Notes: a model not told the origin generated them from the letters alone. Shown: positions 25,733 through 35,423, numbered from the stretch's first letter. The stretch is 64,000 bases of DNA from Thermus thermophilus HB8 (GCF_000091545.1 NC_006461.1:1524304-1588303); one strand, 5' to 3'. Numbers and translations: made by a program.

Positions 25733-26113
25733 TCAGTGCCCGCAGGTGCGGGGGGCCCCCTCCTGGTCCTTGGTGCGGAAGGAGTGGCCGCAGCCGCAGG
25801 TGCTGGCCGCATTGGGGTTATGGACGGTAAAGCCCCCGCCCATGAGGCTTTCCACCCAGTCAATCTCCGAGCCCACGAGGTAGGGCAGGGACATCCGGTC
25901 CACCACCAGGCGCACCCCGTGCATCTCCACGAAGGTGTCCCCCGGAAGCTCCCTTTCGTCCACGGCCATGCCGTACTGGAAGCCCGAGCAGCCGCCGGAC
26001 TTGATGTAGACGCGGATGGCCGCGTGCTCCTTGCCGTAGCGGGCAAGGATCTCCTTGGCCTTCTCCGCCGCCAGGGGGGTGATGCGGATGACCGCCTCTT
26101 GGGTTTCCACCAT
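25733..26113 (-). CDS. A-type iron-sulfur carrier (IscA/ErpA/SufA family)
   Basis: A 126-residue A-type carrier that passes Fe-S clusters to target proteins. Cluster ligands are Cys in [13 protein letters not shown] and in [10 protein letters not shown]. After the usual end at CGCGHSF there is an extra tail of about 14 residues with one more Cys (APRTCGH), which is not common. The ATG at 26113 ([11 protein letters not shown]) has a GGAGG site 7 nt upstream; upstream in-frame residues do not look like the family. It is transcribed alone. Confidence 0.9.
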   Translation of the reverse strand: MVETQEAVIRITPLAAEKAKEILARYGKEHAAIRVYIKSGGCSGFQYGMAVDERELPGDTFVEMHGVRLVVDRMSLPYLVGSEIDWVESLMGGGFTVHNPNAASTCGCGHSFRTKDQEGAPRTCGH

Positions 26114-26179
26114 GCCGAACCTCCTTACCCCTAAGGCTAGCACGGAAGGGGTAGGAGAAGGTGAGGGAGCTTCCAGAGG

Positions 26180-26185
26180 TAGGAT
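26180..26185 (+). promoter_or_regulatory. -10 element of leaderless M24 peptidase gene
   Basis: TAGGAT, then 6 nt, then the ATG at 26192. Confidence 0.55.
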
Positions 26186-26191
26186 GGACCC

Positions 26192-27322
26192 ATGGAGCTA
26201 CGGGCGGTGCAGGAGGTCCTAAAGGAAGAACGCCTGGACGGCTGGCTTCTTTATAGCTTTGGCGGGAGCAACCCCCTGGCCCTCGAGGTCCTGGGCCTCG
26301 CCCACCTCCACCTCACCCGCCGCTTCGCCTACCTCATCCCCCGGGAAGGAGCACCCACCCTCCTCTGCCACGCCATTGAGGCAAGCCTCTTCCCTCCCCT
26401 CCCCGGAAACCGGAAGACCTACCACACCTGGAGGGGCTTCCTGGAGGGCCTCGCCCACCTCCTTGGGGGGATGAGGCGCGTGGCCTTGGAGTACGTCCCG
26501 GGGGGGCAGATCCCCTACCTCTCCCGGGTGGACGGGGGCACCCTGGACCTCCTCCGGGGCCTGGGCCTCGAGCTCGCCTCCTCCTGGCCCCTCCTCCTCC
26601 TCTTCCAGACCTGGGACGAAGAAAGGCTGCAAAGCCACCGGCGGGCGGCGGCCGGCCTCGCCCGGGCCAAGGATCTGGCCCTGGACTTCCTGCGCCAAAA
26701 CCCCGAGGCCAGCGAGCGGGAGGTCCAAAGCGTGCTCGTCCGGGCCTTGGAGGGGGAGGGGCTCATCTTTGACCACCCCCCCATGGTGGCCTTCGGGAAA
26801 AACGCCGCCAACCCCCACCACGAACCCTCCGAGGTCCGCCTGGAGGAAGGGGCGGTGGTCCTTCTGGACCTGTGGGCCAAAGCACCTGGGGGGGTCTACG
26901 CCGACCTCACCTGGATGGCGGGGAAAAGGCCCCCGGAGGCGGCCCACCGGGCCTTCCAAGCGGTGGCCCGGGCGCGGGACGAGGCCATCGCCTTCGTGGA
27001 AAGGGCCTACCGGGAAGGCCGCTACCCCAAGGGCTTTGAGGTGGACCGCCTGGCGCGCAAGGTCCTGGAGGAGGAGGGCTATGGCCCCTACATCCGCCAC
27101 CGCACCGGGCACAACCTGGGGGAGGAGGTCCACGGCTCCGGGCCCCACCTGGACGACCTGGAAACCCACGACCTCCGCCCCCTGGTGCCGGGCCTGGCCT
27201 TCACCGTGGAGCCCGGGGTCTACCTGGAGGCCTTCGGCGTGCGCACCGAGGTGGACGTCTACCTCCACCCCACGGGCCCCGAGGTCACCACCCCCCTCCA
27301 GGAGGCCATTACCCCGCTTTAG
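26192..27322 (+). CDS. M24 family aminopeptidase (Xaa-Pro peptidase-like)
   Basis: A 376-residue pita-bread-fold peptidase. The N-terminal creatinase-like domain covers about residues 1-150. The M24 catalytic domain carries the dinuclear metal ligands: Asp in VVLLDLWAK, Asp in YADLTW, His in [12 protein letters not shown], Glu in TVEPGVY and Glu in RTEVDV. All five are present. Members remove the residue before proline. The first metal motif (LDLWAK rather than LD-xG) is slightly unusual. The start is set by the leaderless -10 signal. Confidence 0.87.
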   Translation: MELRAVQEVLKEERLDGWLLYSFGGSNPLALEVLGLAHLHLTRRFAYLIPREGAPTLLCHAIEASLFPPLPGNRKTYHTWRGFLEGLAHLLGGMRRVALEYVPGGQIPYLSRVDGGTLDLLRGLGLELASSWPLLLLFQTWDEERLQSHRRAAAGLARAKDLALDFLRQNPEASEREVQSVLVRALEGEGLIFDHPPMVAFGKNAANPHHEPSEVRLEEGAVVLLDLWAKAPGGVYADLTWMAGKRPPEAAHRAFQAVARARDEAIAFVERAYREGRYPKGFEVDRLARKVLEEEGYGPYIRHRTGHNLGEEVHGSGPHLDDLETHDLRPLVPGLAFTVEPGVYLEAFGVRTEVDVYLHPTGPEVTTPLQEAITPL

Positions 27323-27348
27323 GGGGGCGTGGTATCTTGGGGGACGGC

Positions 27349-28281
27349 ATGGACCGCCCCCTCTTGATCTTCTCCGGCCAGTCCAACCGGCCCCTGGCCC
27401 AGGCCATCGCCGAGGCTTTAGGCCTCCCCTTGGGCAAGAGCACCACCTTGCGCTTCGCCAACGACAACCTCTTCGTCCGCTACGAGGAAAGCCTGAGGGA
27501 GGGGGACGTCTTCATCGTCCAGTCCTTTGTCCCCCCGGTGCAGGACCACCTGATGGAGCTCCTCATGATGGTGGACGCCGCCAAGGGGGCGAGCGCCGCC
27601 CGGGTCACCGCCGTCATCCCCTACTTCTCCTACGCCCGGAGCGACAAGAAGGACGCCCCCAGGATCTCCATCACCGCGCGGCTCATCGCCGACCTCCTGC
27701 AGACGGCGGGGGCCGACCGGGTCCTCACCATGACCCTCCACTCCCCTCAGGTCCACGGCTTCTTCAAGATCCCCGTGGACCACCTCTCCGCCGAGCCCGT
27801 GATCGCCAACTACTTCGCCACCCGGGTGGACCTGGAAAACGCCGTGGTGGTGGCCCCGGACGCCGGGGACCTCAAACGGGCAAGCGCCCTCGCCCGCAGG
27901 CTCGGCCTTCCCCTGGCCTTCATTGATAAGGAACGGGTTTCCGACACCGAGGTGCGGGTCCGGATGCTGGTGGGGGAGGTGGAGGGAAAGACGGCCCTCA
28001 TCGTGGACGACGAGATCTCCACGGCGGGGAGCCTGGTGGAGGCGGTGGAGGCCCTCATGCAGGCCGGGGCCAAGGAGGTGTACGCCGCCGCCACCCACGG
28101 GGTCTACGTGGGCCCGGCCCTGGACCGGATCGCCAAAAGCCCCGTGAAGGAGGTGGCCGCCACGGACACCTGCCCCCCCAAGGAAGGCCCCAAGCTCAGG
28201 ACCCTCACCGTGGCCCCCCTGTTCGCCGAGGCCATCTGGCGGATCCATAGGGGGGAGTCGGTGTCCAGCCTCTTCACATGA
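27349..28281 (+). CDS. prs: Ribose-phosphate pyrophosphokinase
   Basis: A 310-residue PRPP synthetase (ribose 5-phosphate + ATP to PRPP + AMP), which feeds purine, pyrimidine, His and Trp synthesis. [11 protein letters not shown] begins the protein, the ATP-binding [12 protein letters not shown] loop is present, then [13 protein letters not shown] and the PRPP-binding [12 protein letters not shown]. The ATG at 27349 has GGGGGA upstream; a TTG at 27337 inside the TATCTT hexamer is a less likely start. The stop overlaps the next gene's ATG (ATGA). Confidence 0.93.
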   Translation: MDRPLLIFSGQSNRPLAQAIAEALGLPLGKSTTLRFANDNLFVRYEESLREGDVFIVQSFVPPVQDHLMELLMMVDAAKGASAARVTAVIPYFSYARSDKKDAPRISITARLIADLLQTAGADRVLTMTLHSPQVHGFFKIPVDHLSAEPVIANYFATRVDLENAVVVAPDAGDLKRASALARRLGLPLAFIDKERVSDTEVRVRMLVGEVEGKTALIVDDEISTAGSLVEAVEALMQAGAKEVYAAATHGVYVGPALDRIAKSPVKEVAATDTCPPKEGPKLRTLTVAPLFAEAIWRIHRGESVSSLFT

Positions 28282-28994
28282 GGGTGCGGACCGAGCGGCT
28301 CACCTTGGCGGGGCTTTCCGTCCTCGCCCGGATCCCCGAGGCGCCCAAGGCCCTCCTCCTCGCCCTCCACGGGCTCCAGGGCTCAAAGGAGCACATCCTC
28401 GCCCTCCTCCCCGGCTACGCGGAGCGGGGGTTCCTCCTCCTCGCCTTTGACGCCCCCAGGCACGGGGAAAGGGAGGGCCCTCCCCCCTCCTCCAAGAGCC
28501 CCCGGTACGTGGAGGAAGTCTACCGGGTGGCCCTGGGGTTTAAGGAGGAGGCCCGGAGGGTAGCGGAGGAGGCCGAGAGGCGCTTCGGCCTTCCCCTCTT
28601 CCTCGCCGGGGGGAGCCTGGGGGCCTTCGTGGCCCACCTCCTCCTTGCCGAGGGCTTCCGGCCTCGAGGGGTCCTCGCCTTCATCGGCTCGGGCTTCCCC
28701 ATGAAGCTCCCCCAGGGGCAGGTGGTGGAGGACCCCGGGGTCTTGGCCCTCTACCAGGCCCCGCCCGCCACCCGGGGGGAGGCCTACGGCGGGGTGCCCC
28801 TTCTCCACCTCCACGGCAGCCGGGACCTCATCGTCCCCCTGGCCCGGATGGAGAAGACCTTGGAGGCCTTGAGGCCGCACTACCCCGAAGGCCGCCTGGC
28901 CCGGTTCGTGGAGGAGGGGGCGGGCCACACCCTCACCCCCCTCATGGCCCGGGTGGGGCTGGCCTTCCTGGAGCACTGGCTTGAGGCCCGGTAG
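28278..28994 (+). CDS. Alpha/beta hydrolase (esterase/dienelactone hydrolase type)
   Basis: A 238-residue alpha/beta hydrolase. The oxyanion segment is [12 protein letters not shown], the nucleophile elbow [11 protein letters not shown] carries the Ser, the acid lies in HGSRDLIVP, and the His in [10 protein letters not shown]. The set of triad residues is complete. Substrate unknown; small acyl esters are likely. Translation is coupled to prs by an ATGA overlap, and its end overlaps the start of the DUF72 gene by 14 nt. Confidence 0.82.
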   Translation: MRVRTERLTLAGLSVLARIPEAPKALLLALHGLQGSKEHILALLPGYAERGFLLLAFDAPRHGEREGPPPSSKSPRYVEEVYRVALGFKEEARRVAEEAERRFGLPLFLAGGSLGAFVAHLLLAEGFRPRGVLAFIGSGFPMKLPQGQVVEDPGVLALYQAPPATRGEAYGGVPLLHLHGSRDLIVPLARMEKTLEALRPHYPEGRLARFVEEGAGHTLTPLMARVGLAFLEHWLEAR

Positions 28995-29565
28995 CGAGAT
29001 CCTGGTGGGGCTCAGGGGCTACCGGGGCTTCCCCGGGGGGTTCAAGGCCTACCGCAAGGCCTTCCCCACGGTGGAGCTCTCCTGGTGGCACCGGGTGGGG
29101 GACGTGGGGACGATAAGCCGCCTCCGGGCCCTCGCCCCCGAGGGGTTCCGCTTCAGCGCGGTGGGCCACAAGCACCTCACCTTCCGCCCCACGGGGGAGG
29201 AAAGGCGCGTCCTTAGGCGGCTTCTCCGGCGCTTCCGCCTCTTCGGCCCCAAGGCGGGCGCCCTCCGCCTCCTCCTTCCCGAAGACCTTTCCCCGGAGGC
29301 CCTCGAGGCCTGGCTCCCCCTCCTCGAGGCGGTCCAGAACGAGCTCGGCCCGGTCCCCATCGCCTTCCAGGCCCCCGCGCCCCTGAAGCCCCTCCTCCTT
29401 GAGCGGGGCCTGGCCGTGGTGAACGCGGAGGAGGGCCCCTTCCTCTACCTCCTGGACCCCGAGCGCCTCCCCCCGGGGAAGGGGTACGCCTACTTCGCCC
29501 CGGAGCGGGTCTTCCCAAACCCACCTCCTGGGCCTACACTCGGGGAGGAGGTTGAGGGGCGTTGA
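28981..29565 (+). CDS. DUF72 (YecE-like) protein
   Basis: A 194-residue DUF72 protein, a TIM-barrel-like fold of unknown enzymatic role. ILVGLRGYRGFPGGFKAYRKAFPTVELS is cut short here to its landmarks: the strand ILVGLRGY, the FKAY turn, and FRFSAVGHKHLT later. It is shorter than usual (about 240-280). A TTG at 28981 is the only start that keeps the first strand with a lead-in; a GTG at 29005 is the alternative. The 3' end overlaps speA by TTGA and contains the speA -10. Confidence 0.7.
   Translation: MRPGSEILVGLRGYRGFPGGFKAYRKAFPTVELSWWHRVGDVGTISRLRALAPEGFRFSAVGHKHLTFRPTGEERRVLRRLLRRFRLFGPKAGALRLLLPEDLSPEALEAWLPLLEAVQNELGPVPIAFQAPAPLKPLLLERGLAVVNAEEGPFLYLLDPERLPPGKGYAYFAPERVFPNPPPGPTLGEEVEGR
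29535..29540 (+). promoter_or_regulatory. Possible internal -10 for speA
   Basis: TACACT lies inside the DUF72 gene, 22 nt before the speA TTG; an AGGAGG ribosome site lies between them. No -35 was recognised. Confidence 0.4.
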
Positions 29566-31454
29566 AGGTGGCCAAGCGCTTCACCCTTAAGGACGCGGAG
29601 GAGCTTTACCTGGTGCCCCACTGGAGCGGGGGCTTCTTCCGGGTGGGGGAGAAGGGGGATCTGGAGGTCACCCCCTTGGGCCCCAAGGGCCCCGCGGCCT
29701 CCCTCCTGGAGATCGTGGAGGCCTTGAGGGACGAGGGTAGGCCCCTGCCCCTCGTGCTCCGCTTTCCCCAGATCCTCGAGGCCCGGGTCCGGGACCTCAA
29801 CGAGGCCTTCCTGGAGGCCATGGCGAAGTACGGCTACCAGGGCACCTACCGGGGGGTCTACCCGGTGAAGGTGAACCAGCGCCGCCTGGTCCTGGAGACC
29901 GTGGCCCGGGCGGGGAGGCCCTACCACCTCGGCCTCGAGGCGGGGAGCAAGCCCGAGCTCGCCCTCATCCTGGCCCAGGACCTCTCCGAGGAGGCCCTCA
30001 TCACCACCAACGGCTTCAAGGACGACGACTTCGTCCGCCTCGCCCTCATGGGGAGGAAGCTTGGCCGCAACGTGGTGATCACCCTGGAAAAGTTCGCCGA
30101 GCTCTTTCGGGTCCTCCGCCTCTCCAAGGAGCTCGGCGTGAAGCCCCTTTTGGGCATCCGCTACAAGCTCAAGGCCAAGGGGGCGGGGCAGTGGGAGGCC
30201 TCCGGGGGCGAGAACGCCAAGTTCGGCCTCACCACCCCGGAGATCGTGCGGGCGGTGGAGGTCCTCCAAGAGGAGGGCCTCCTGGACGCCCTGGTGATGC
30301 TCCACGCCCACATCGGCAGCCAGGTCACGGACATCCGCCGGATCAAGGCCGCGGTGCGGGAGGCGGCCCAGACCTACGTCCAGCTCCGGAAGCTCGGGGC
30401 CCCCCTCCGCTACCTCAACCTGGGCGGGGGCCTGGCCGTGGACTACGACGGCTCCAAGACCAACTTCTACGCCTCGGCCAACTACACCCTCTCCGAGTAC
30501 GCCGAGAACCTGGTCTACGTCACCAAGGAGGTGGTGGAGGCCCAGGGCGAGCCCCACCCCATCCTGGTCACCGAAAGCGGGCGGGCCATCACCGCCTACC
30601 ACGAGGTCCTGGTCCTCCAGGTCATTGACGTCATCGCCCCGCCCGGGGAGGCGCGGCCAAGCCCCCCGCCCCCCGAGGCCCACCCCCTGGTGAAGGAGCT
30701 CTGGGAGAGCCTGCAAAGCCTCTCCCCCAAGAACTTCCAGGAGGTCTACCACGACGCCTTCGCCGACAAGGAGACCCTCCAGACCCTCTACGACCTGGGC
30801 CTGGTCTCCCTGCGGGACCGGGCCCTGGCGGAGGAGATCTTCTACCACATCGCCCGCCGGGTCCAGACCATCGCCCAGAACCTCCCCTACGTTCCCGACG
30901 AGCTGGAAGACCTGGAAAAGCTCCTCGCCGACAAGCTGGTCTGCAACTTCTCCGTCTTTCAGAGCCTCCCCGACGCCTGGGCCATCCACCAGCTCTTCCC
31001 CGTGGTGCCCCTCTCCCGCCTGCTGGAGCCCCCGACCCGGAGGGCCACCCTGGTGGACATCTCCTGCGACTCGGACGGCAAGATGGACCGCTTCATTGAC
31101 CTCCACGACGTACGCCAGACCCTGCCTGTCCACCCCGTCCGCCCCGGGGAGCCCTACTACCTGGGGGTCTTCCTGGTGGGGGCGTACCAGGACGTCCTGG
31201 GGAGCAACCACAACCTCTTCGGCCAGGTGGGGGAGGCCCACGTGCGGGTGGAGGAGGAGGGCTTCGCCATAGAGCGCTTCGTGGGGGGGGAGACGGCGGA
31301 GCGGGTGATAGAGAAGATGGGCTTCACCGCCCGGGAGCTGATGCTCGGGGTGGAGCGCCTGGTGCGGCAAAGCCGCCTCTCCCCCGTGGAGAAGGGCGCC
31401 TTCCTGGAGCGCTACGCCCGGGAGCTTCAGGGGTACACCTACCTGGAGGACTAA
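29562..31454 (+). CDS. speA: Biosynthetic arginine decarboxylase
   Basis: A 630-residue PLP enzyme that turns arginine into agmatine, the first step of polyamine synthesis; thermophilic Thermus makes long and branched polyamines from it. The PLP lysine is in YPVKVNQ near residue 99, the ENAKFGLT and HAHIGSQ motifs bind cofactor, and the second active-site region DISCDSDGKMDRF is near residue 500. Start TTG at 29562 overlaps the DUF72 stop; GGAGG is 10 nt upstream. Length matches bacterial SpeA. Confidence 0.95.
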   Translation: MKVAKRFTLKDAEELYLVPHWSGGFFRVGEKGDLEVTPLGPKGPAASLLEIVEALRDEGRPLPLVLRFPQILEARVRDLNEAFLEAMAKYGYQGTYRGVYPVKVNQRRLVLETVARAGRPYHLGLEAGSKPELALILAQDLSEEALITTNGFKDDDFVRLALMGRKLGRNVVITLEKFAELFRVLRLSKELGVKPLLGIRYKLKAKGAGQWEASGGENAKFGLTTPEIVRAVEVLQEEGLLDALVMLHAHIGSQVTDIRRIKAAVREAAQTYVQLRKLGAPLRYLNLGGGLAVDYDGSKTNFYASANYTLSEYAENLVYVTKEVVEAQGEPHPILVTESGRAITAYHEVLVLQVIDVIAPPGEARPSPPPPEAHPLVKELWESLQSLSPKNFQEVYHDAFADKETLQTLYDLGLVSLRDRALAEEIFYHIARRVQTIAQNLPYVPDELEDLEKLLADKLVCNFSVFQSLPDAWAIHQLFPVVPLSRLLEPPTRRATLVDISCDSDGKMDRFIDLHDVRQTLPVHPVRPGEPYYLGVFLVGAYQDVLGSNHNLFGQVGEAHVRVEEEGFAIERFVGGETAERVIEKMGFTARELMLGVERLVRQSRLSPVEKGAFLERYARELQGYTYLED

Positions 31455-31510
31455 GCCCCCGCCCTAACCCGTTAAGGCCCGGTTAAGGGGGGGCGTGGCA
31501 GGATGGGGCC

Positions 31511-32593
31511 ATGGCCTCCTTGAAGGGCCGTTATACTGGTCTTAACTTGTCCCCCACCCTGGAGCTCCTGGACCCCTTGAACCCGGTGCGGCGGCAGATG
31601 GCCCTTTGGCTCCTGCCCCTGGGAAGCCTCCTGGCGGGGGCGGCCTACTGGGCCTCGAGGCCAGGGGGCCTGGACCCCGTGGACCGGATCTTCCTGCCCC
31701 CAATGGCCCTAGGCTTTCTCGCCTTCGCCGCCCTCCTATGGCGCTTTCCCACCTCGGCCCGGTGGGTCATCCCCGGCGCCCACGCCCTCATCGCCTTGTA
31801 CCTCCTTTCCACCCTGACCTACCAGCTCCTCTTCAAGCCTAACCCCTTGGGTCTCTCCCCCGCCGCCTACTGGGTGCCCTTCTTTTACTTCTCCAGCTAC
31901 CTTTTCTTCCCCGCCAAGAGGGCAGCGCGCCTGGCCCTCCTCTACCTCCTCACCCTCTTTCCCGTGGCCCTTCTGGGCCTCATGCGCAACCCCTTCCAGC
32001 CCGTCCACTGGAACGCCCTGACCCAGTTCTTCGGGGCCAACCTGGCCTACGTGGGCCTGCTCTACCTGCTGGTGCGCCTGAAGGAAGGGTACATGGAGGC
32101 CCAACTGGACGCCTACACCGACTTTCTCACCGGGCTCAGAAACCGCCGCTATCTAGAGCTCATTTTGGAAAGGGAGCTCTTCCGCCTGCAGCGCTACGGC
32201 CGCCCCCTTTCCCTCGTCCTCCTTGACCTGGACGGCTTCAAGGCGGTGAACGACCTCCACGGGCACGAGGTGGGGGACCGGGTGCTCCAGGCCCTCGCCC
32301 AACGCATCGAGGCCCACCTCCGGCGAAGCGACCGCGCCGTGCGCCTGGGCGGAGAGGAGTTCGCCCTTCTCCTCCCGGAAACCCCCCTCCCCCAGGCCCT
32401 GCGCCTGGCGGAGCGCCTGCGGCGGGCGGTGGAGGCCATGGCGGTGCCCCCCGTGGCGCGGATCACGGCGAGCTTCGGCGTGGCCGAGGCGCGCCCCACC
32501 GACACCCCCCTCACCCTCCTCCGCCGGGCGGACGAGGCCATGTACCGGGCCAAGCGCAAGGGGAAAAACCGGGTGGAGGCGGCCCCCAAATAA
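31511..32593 (+). CDS. Membrane-bound diguanylate cyclase (GGDEF)
   Basis: A 360-residue protein with about six membrane helices (residues 30-190) and a C-terminal GGDEF domain. The active loop is GGEEF (280-284) and the metal-binding DLDGFKAVND is near 239. The inhibitory I-site RxxD reads RRSD at 271-274, five residues before GGEEF. It should therefore make c-di-GMP from two GTP under product inhibition. No known sensor motif was recognised in the membrane part. CAGGAT lies 6 nt before the ATG. No EAL or PilZ gene is near. Confidence 0.88.
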   Translation: MASLKGRYTGLNLSPTLELLDPLNPVRRQMALWLLPLGSLLAGAAYWASRPGGLDPVDRIFLPPMALGFLAFAALLWRFPTSARWVIPGAHALIALYLLSTLTYQLLFKPNPLGLSPAAYWVPFFYFSSYLFFPAKRAARLALLYLLTLFPVALLGLMRNPFQPVHWNALTQFFGANLAYVGLLYLLVRLKEGYMEAQLDAYTDFLTGLRNRRYLELILERELFRLQRYGRPLSLVLLDLDGFKAVNDLHGHEVGDRVLQALAQRIEAHLRRSDRAVRLGGEEFALLLPETPLPQALRLAERLRRAVEAMAVPPVARITASFGVAEARPTDTPLTLLRRADEAMYRAKRKGKNRVEAAPK

Positions 32594-32596
32594 GTG

Positions 32597-32624
32597 CCCC
32601 ACCGCGGCTTTCGCCGCGGTGGGG
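32597..32624 (+). terminator. Terminator of the GGDEF gene
   Basis: A 12-bp perfect stem (32597-32608 with 32613-32624) closes a TTTC loop a few bases after the stop codon. It is followed by CCCCAAAAGGG and then CTTT. Confidence 0.85.
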
Positions 32625-32661
32625 GCCCCAAAAGGGTCTTTCTAGACGCGCGGACGCTTAC

Positions 32662-32689
32662 CCCCATGCTGGCTTGCGCCAGCATGGGG
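32662..32689 (-). terminator. Terminator of metK
   Basis: A 12-bp perfect stem, CCCCATGCTGGC (32662-32673) with GCCAGCATGGGG (32678-32689), lies 5 nt after the metK stop. Its outer stem matches hairpins at 15427 and 21370. Confidence 0.85.
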
Positions 32690-32694
32690 TGGCC

Positions 32695-33873
32695 TCAAAG
32701 CCCCGCTTCCCGCCTCAAGGCCTCCACCCGGTCCGTCTCCTCCCAGGGGAAGCCCGGGCGGCCGAAGTGGCCGTAGGCCGAGGTGGGGGTGTAGATGGGC
32801 CGCAGGAGGTCCAGCTCCTCAATGATGGCGAGGGGCCTCGGGTCAAAGACCTTCTTGGCGATCTCCGTGAGCTTCTCGTCGGGCAGGACCCCGGTGCCGA
32901 AGGTCTCCACCCTAAGGGAGACGGGCCTGGCCTTGCCGATGGCGTAGGCGAGCTCCACGAGGGCCCTCCTCGCAAGCCCCGCCGCCACGATGTTCTTCGC
33001 CATGTAGCGGGCGTAGTAGCTGGCGGAGCGGTCCACCTTGGTGGGGTCCTTGCCGCTGAAGGCCCCGCCCCCGTGGGGCACCGCCCCTCCATAGGTGTCC
33101 ACGATGATCTTCCGGCCCGTAAGCCCCGTGTCCGCGTGGGGCCCGCCCAGGATGAAGCGGCCCGAGGGGTTGATGAGGTACTCCGTCTCCCCGTCCTTCA
33201 GGTACTCCGGGGGGATGGCCTGGCGCACCACCTCCCGGATCAGGTCCTCCCGCAATTGCTCCTGCTCCACCTCGGGGGAGTGCTGGGCGGAGACCACCAC
33301 GGTCTTGACGTAAAGGGGCTTGTCCCCCTCGTAGACCACGGTGACCTGGGCCTTGCCGTCGGGCCGGAGGTAGGGCAGAAGCCCCGTCTTCCGCACCTCG
33401 GCGAGGCGCATGGTGAGGCGGTGGGCCAGGGTGATGGGGAGGGGCATGAGCTCGGGGGTCTCGTCGGTGGCGTAACCGAACATGAGCCCCTGGTCCCCGG
33501 CCCCCACCCGGTCCAGGGGGTCGGTGGACTTGAGGACCCGCCACTCGTAGGAGAGGTTGACCCCGCCGGCGATGTCGGGGGACTGCTCGTCTATGGCGGT
33601 GAGGACGGCGCAGGTGTCGGCGTCAAAGCCGTACTTGGCCCGGGTGTACCCCACCTCCCGCACCGTCTTGCGCACCAGGTTGGGGATGTCCACGTACCCC
33701 TCGGTGGTGATCTCCCCGGCCACGAAGACGAGCCCGGTGGTCACCAGGGTCTCCGCCGCCACCCGGGCCTTCTTGTCCTGGGCGATGAGGGCGTCCAGGA
33801 TGGCGTCGGAGATCCGGTCGGCCAGCTTATCCGGGTGCCCCTCGGTAACCGATTCAGACGTGACCAGCCTCAA
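32695..33873 (-). CDS. metK: S-adenosylmethionine synthetase
   Basis: A 392-residue MetK (Met + ATP to SAM + PPi + Pi). The N-terminal [22 protein letters not shown] holds metal and ATP ligands in its first part, then [23 protein letters not shown] and [16 protein letters not shown] are all typical. The start is a TTG at 33873 (MRLVTSES): AGGAGG lies 8 nt upstream and the family starts there. In-frame codons further upstream run through the promoter. Length is normal. Confidence 0.95.
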   Translation of the reverse strand: MRLVTSESVTEGHPDKLADRISDAILDALIAQDKKARVAAETLVTTGLVFVAGEITTEGYVDIPNLVRKTVREVGYTRAKYGFDADTCAVLTAIDEQSPDIAGGVNLSYEWRVLKSTDPLDRVGAGDQGLMFGYATDETPELMPLPITLAHRLTMRLAEVRKTGLLPYLRPDGKAQVTVVYEGDKPLYVKTVVVSAQHSPEVEQEQLREDLIREVVRQAIPPEYLKDGETEYLINPSGRFILGGPHADTGLTGRKIIVDTYGGAVPHGGGAFSGKDPTKVDRSASYYARYMAKNIVAAGLARRALVELAYAIGKARPVSLRVETFGTGVLPDEKLTEIAKKVFDPRPLAIIEELDLLRPIYTPTSAYGHFGRPGFPWEETDRVEALRREAGL

Positions 33874-33896
33874 CGCGCGCACCTCCTTTACCCCGA

Positions 33897-33959
33897 TGCC
33901 CCCTTCGGGGCAACCCTGATAGTATAGCACCCCCCCCTTTCCGTCCAGAGAGGTAGGAT
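33897..33959. promoter_or_regulatory. metK promoter and leader hairpin; murI -10
   Basis: Minus strand: CTGGAC (33948-33943), 16 bp, TATACT (33926-33921). The roughly 40-nt metK leader has a small hairpin, TGCCCC/GGGGCA (33897-33912), before the ribosome site. Plus strand: TAGGAT (33954-33959), 8 nt before the murI GTG. No S-box-like structure is visible. Confidence 0.6.
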
Positions 33960-33967
33960 GGGGCCCC

Positions 33968-34741
33968 GTGAAGGACCCCAAGGCTCCCATCGGCGTCTTT
34001 GACTCCGGGGTGGGGGGGCTTACGGTGCTCAAGGCCCTCCGCCGCCTCCTGCCCCGGGAGGAGTTTCTCTACTTCGGGGACACGGCCCGCGTGCCCTACG
34101 GCGGCAAGCCCCTCGCCATGGTGCGCCGCTTCGCCTGGGAGATCGCGGGCTTTCTCCTGAGGCAGGGGGTGAAGGCCATCGTGGTGGCCTGCAACACGGC
34201 GAGTTCCGCCGCCCTGCCCGACCTCGCCGAGGACCTCTCCGTGCCGGTCTTCGGGGTGGTGGAGCCCGCCGCCAGGGCCGCCCGCGGCTTCCGGAAGGTG
34301 GGCCTCATCGGCACCCAGGCCACCGTGGAAAGCGGGGCCTACCCCAGGTACGTGGACCTGGCCTGGGCCAAGGCCTGCCCCCTCTTCGTCCCCCTGGTGG
34401 AGGAGGGGCTTTGGGACGACCCCGTGGCCCTCCTCGTGGCCCGCCACTACCTCGAGGACGCCCCCAAGGACCTCGAGGCCCTGATCCTGGGGTGCACCCA
34501 CTACCCCTTCCTCAAGGGGGCCATCGGCGCGGTCCTCCCCGGGGTGGCCCTCCTGGACTCCGCCGAGCTCACCGCCCAGGAGGTGGCGAGGGCCCTCGAG
34601 GCCGAGGGGCTCCTCAACCCGGAGGGCCGGGGCCGGACCTTCCACCTCGTCACCGGGGACCCGGAGGCCTACCGGGCCCTGGCCGAGCGCCTGGGGGAAA
34701 GGGTGGAGGCCGTGCGCCGGGTGAGCCTGGAGGAGCTTTAG
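33968..34741 (+). CDS. murI: Glutamate racemase
   Basis: A 257-residue racemase that makes D-glutamate for peptidoglycan. Both catalytic cysteines are in place: [12 protein letters not shown] near residue 76 and [11 protein letters not shown] near residue 180. The N-terminal [13 protein letters not shown] and [10 protein letters not shown] are also typical. GTG start at 33968, 8 nt after TAGGAT; no ribosome site is seen. Confidence 0.96.
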   Translation: MKDPKAPIGVFDSGVGGLTVLKALRRLLPREEFLYFGDTARVPYGGKPLAMVRRFAWEIAGFLLRQGVKAIVVACNTASSAALPDLAEDLSVPVFGVVEPAARAARGFRKVGLIGTQATVESGAYPRYVDLAWAKACPLFVPLVEEGLWDDPVALLVARHYLEDAPKDLEALILGCTHYPFLKGAIGAVLPGVALLDSAELTAQEVARALEAEGLLNPEGRGRTFHLVTGDPEAYRALAERLGERVEAVRRVSLEEL

Positions 34742-34757
34742 GCCCCCCAGGAAGGGG

Positions 34758-34763
34758 TAGGCT
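34758..34763 (+). promoter_or_regulatory. -10 element of leaderless LOG-like gene
   Basis: TAGGCT, then 6 nt, then the ATG at 34770. Confidence 0.5.
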
Positions 34764-34769
34764 TAGGGC

Positions 34770-35423
34770 ATGCCCAAGAAGCCCCTCATTGACCAGCTCC
34801 ACCACGAGGACAGCTGGCGCCTCTTCCGCATCCTGGCGGAGTTCGTGGAGGGCTTTGAAACCCTCTCCGAGCTCCAGGTGCCCCTGGTCTCCGTCTTCGG
34901 CTCCGCCCGCTTCGGCGAGGGCCACCCCGCCTACGAGGCGGGTTACCGCCTGGGCAGGGCCCTGGCCGAGGCGGGCTTCGGGGTGGTGACGGGAGGGGGG
35001 CCCGGGGTGATGGAGGCGGTGAACCGGGGAGCCTACGAGGCAGGCGGCGTGAGCGTGGGCCTGAACATAGAGCTTCCCCACGAGCAAAAGCCCAACCCCT
35101 ACCAGACCCACGCCCTCTCCTTGCGCTACTTCTTCGTGCGCAAGGTCCTCTTCGTCCGCTACGCCGTGGGCTTCGTTTTTCTGCCCGGGGGGTTCGGCAC
35201 CTTGGACGAGCTCTCCGAGGTCCTGGTCTTGCTCCAGACGGAGAAGGTCCACCGCTTCCCCGTCTTCCTTTTGGACCGGGGCTACTGGGAAGGGCTCGTC
35301 CGCTGGCTCGCCTTCCTCCGGGACCAAAAGGCCGTGGGGCCGGAGGACCTCCAGCTCTTCCGCCTGACGGACGAGCCTGAGGAGGTGGTCCAGGCCCTCA
35401 AGGCCGAAGCGCCACCACGGTAA
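34770..35423 (+). CDS. LOG/TIGR00730 family Rossmann protein (lysine decarboxylase-like)
   Basis: A 217-residue Rossmann-fold protein of the LOG family. Motifs are VSVFGSARFGEGHPAY, VTGGGPGVMEA and the hallmark PGGFGTLDELSE; the RYFFVRK segment is also conserved. The old name lysine decarboxylase is misleading: characterised members hydrolyse nucleoside 5'-monophosphates (cytokinin-activating type). The last 26 bp overlap the convergent mutS2 gene. Confidence 0.85.
   Translation: MPKKPLIDQLHHEDSWRLFRILAEFVEGFETLSELQVPLVSVFGSARFGEGHPAYEAGYRLGRALAEAGFGVVTGGGPGVMEAVNRGAYEAGGVSVGLNIELPHEQKPNPYQTHALSLRYFFVRKVLFVRYAVGFVFLPGGFGTLDELSEVLVLLQTEKVHRFPVFLLDRGYWEGLVRWLAFLRDQKAVGPEDLQLFRLTDEPEEVVQALKAEAPPR

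Noticed and set aside
27337..27348. TTG at 27337 as the prs start
   Set aside because: It lies inside the TATCTT hexamer and would add four non-conserved residues; the ATG at 27349 fits the family.
29490..31370. A 626-codon minus-strand frame opposite speA
   Set aside because: Same antisense shadow effect; the plus-strand SpeA has all catalytic motifs.
31464..31490. CCCTAACC / GGTTAAGGG hairpin after speA as terminator or operator
   Set aside because: The stem needs a bulge and there is no U tract; evidence is too weak to list as a feature.
33897..33912. SAM riboswitch before metK
   Set aside because: The leader is only about 40 nt with one small hairpin, too short for any known SAM-sensing riboswitch.
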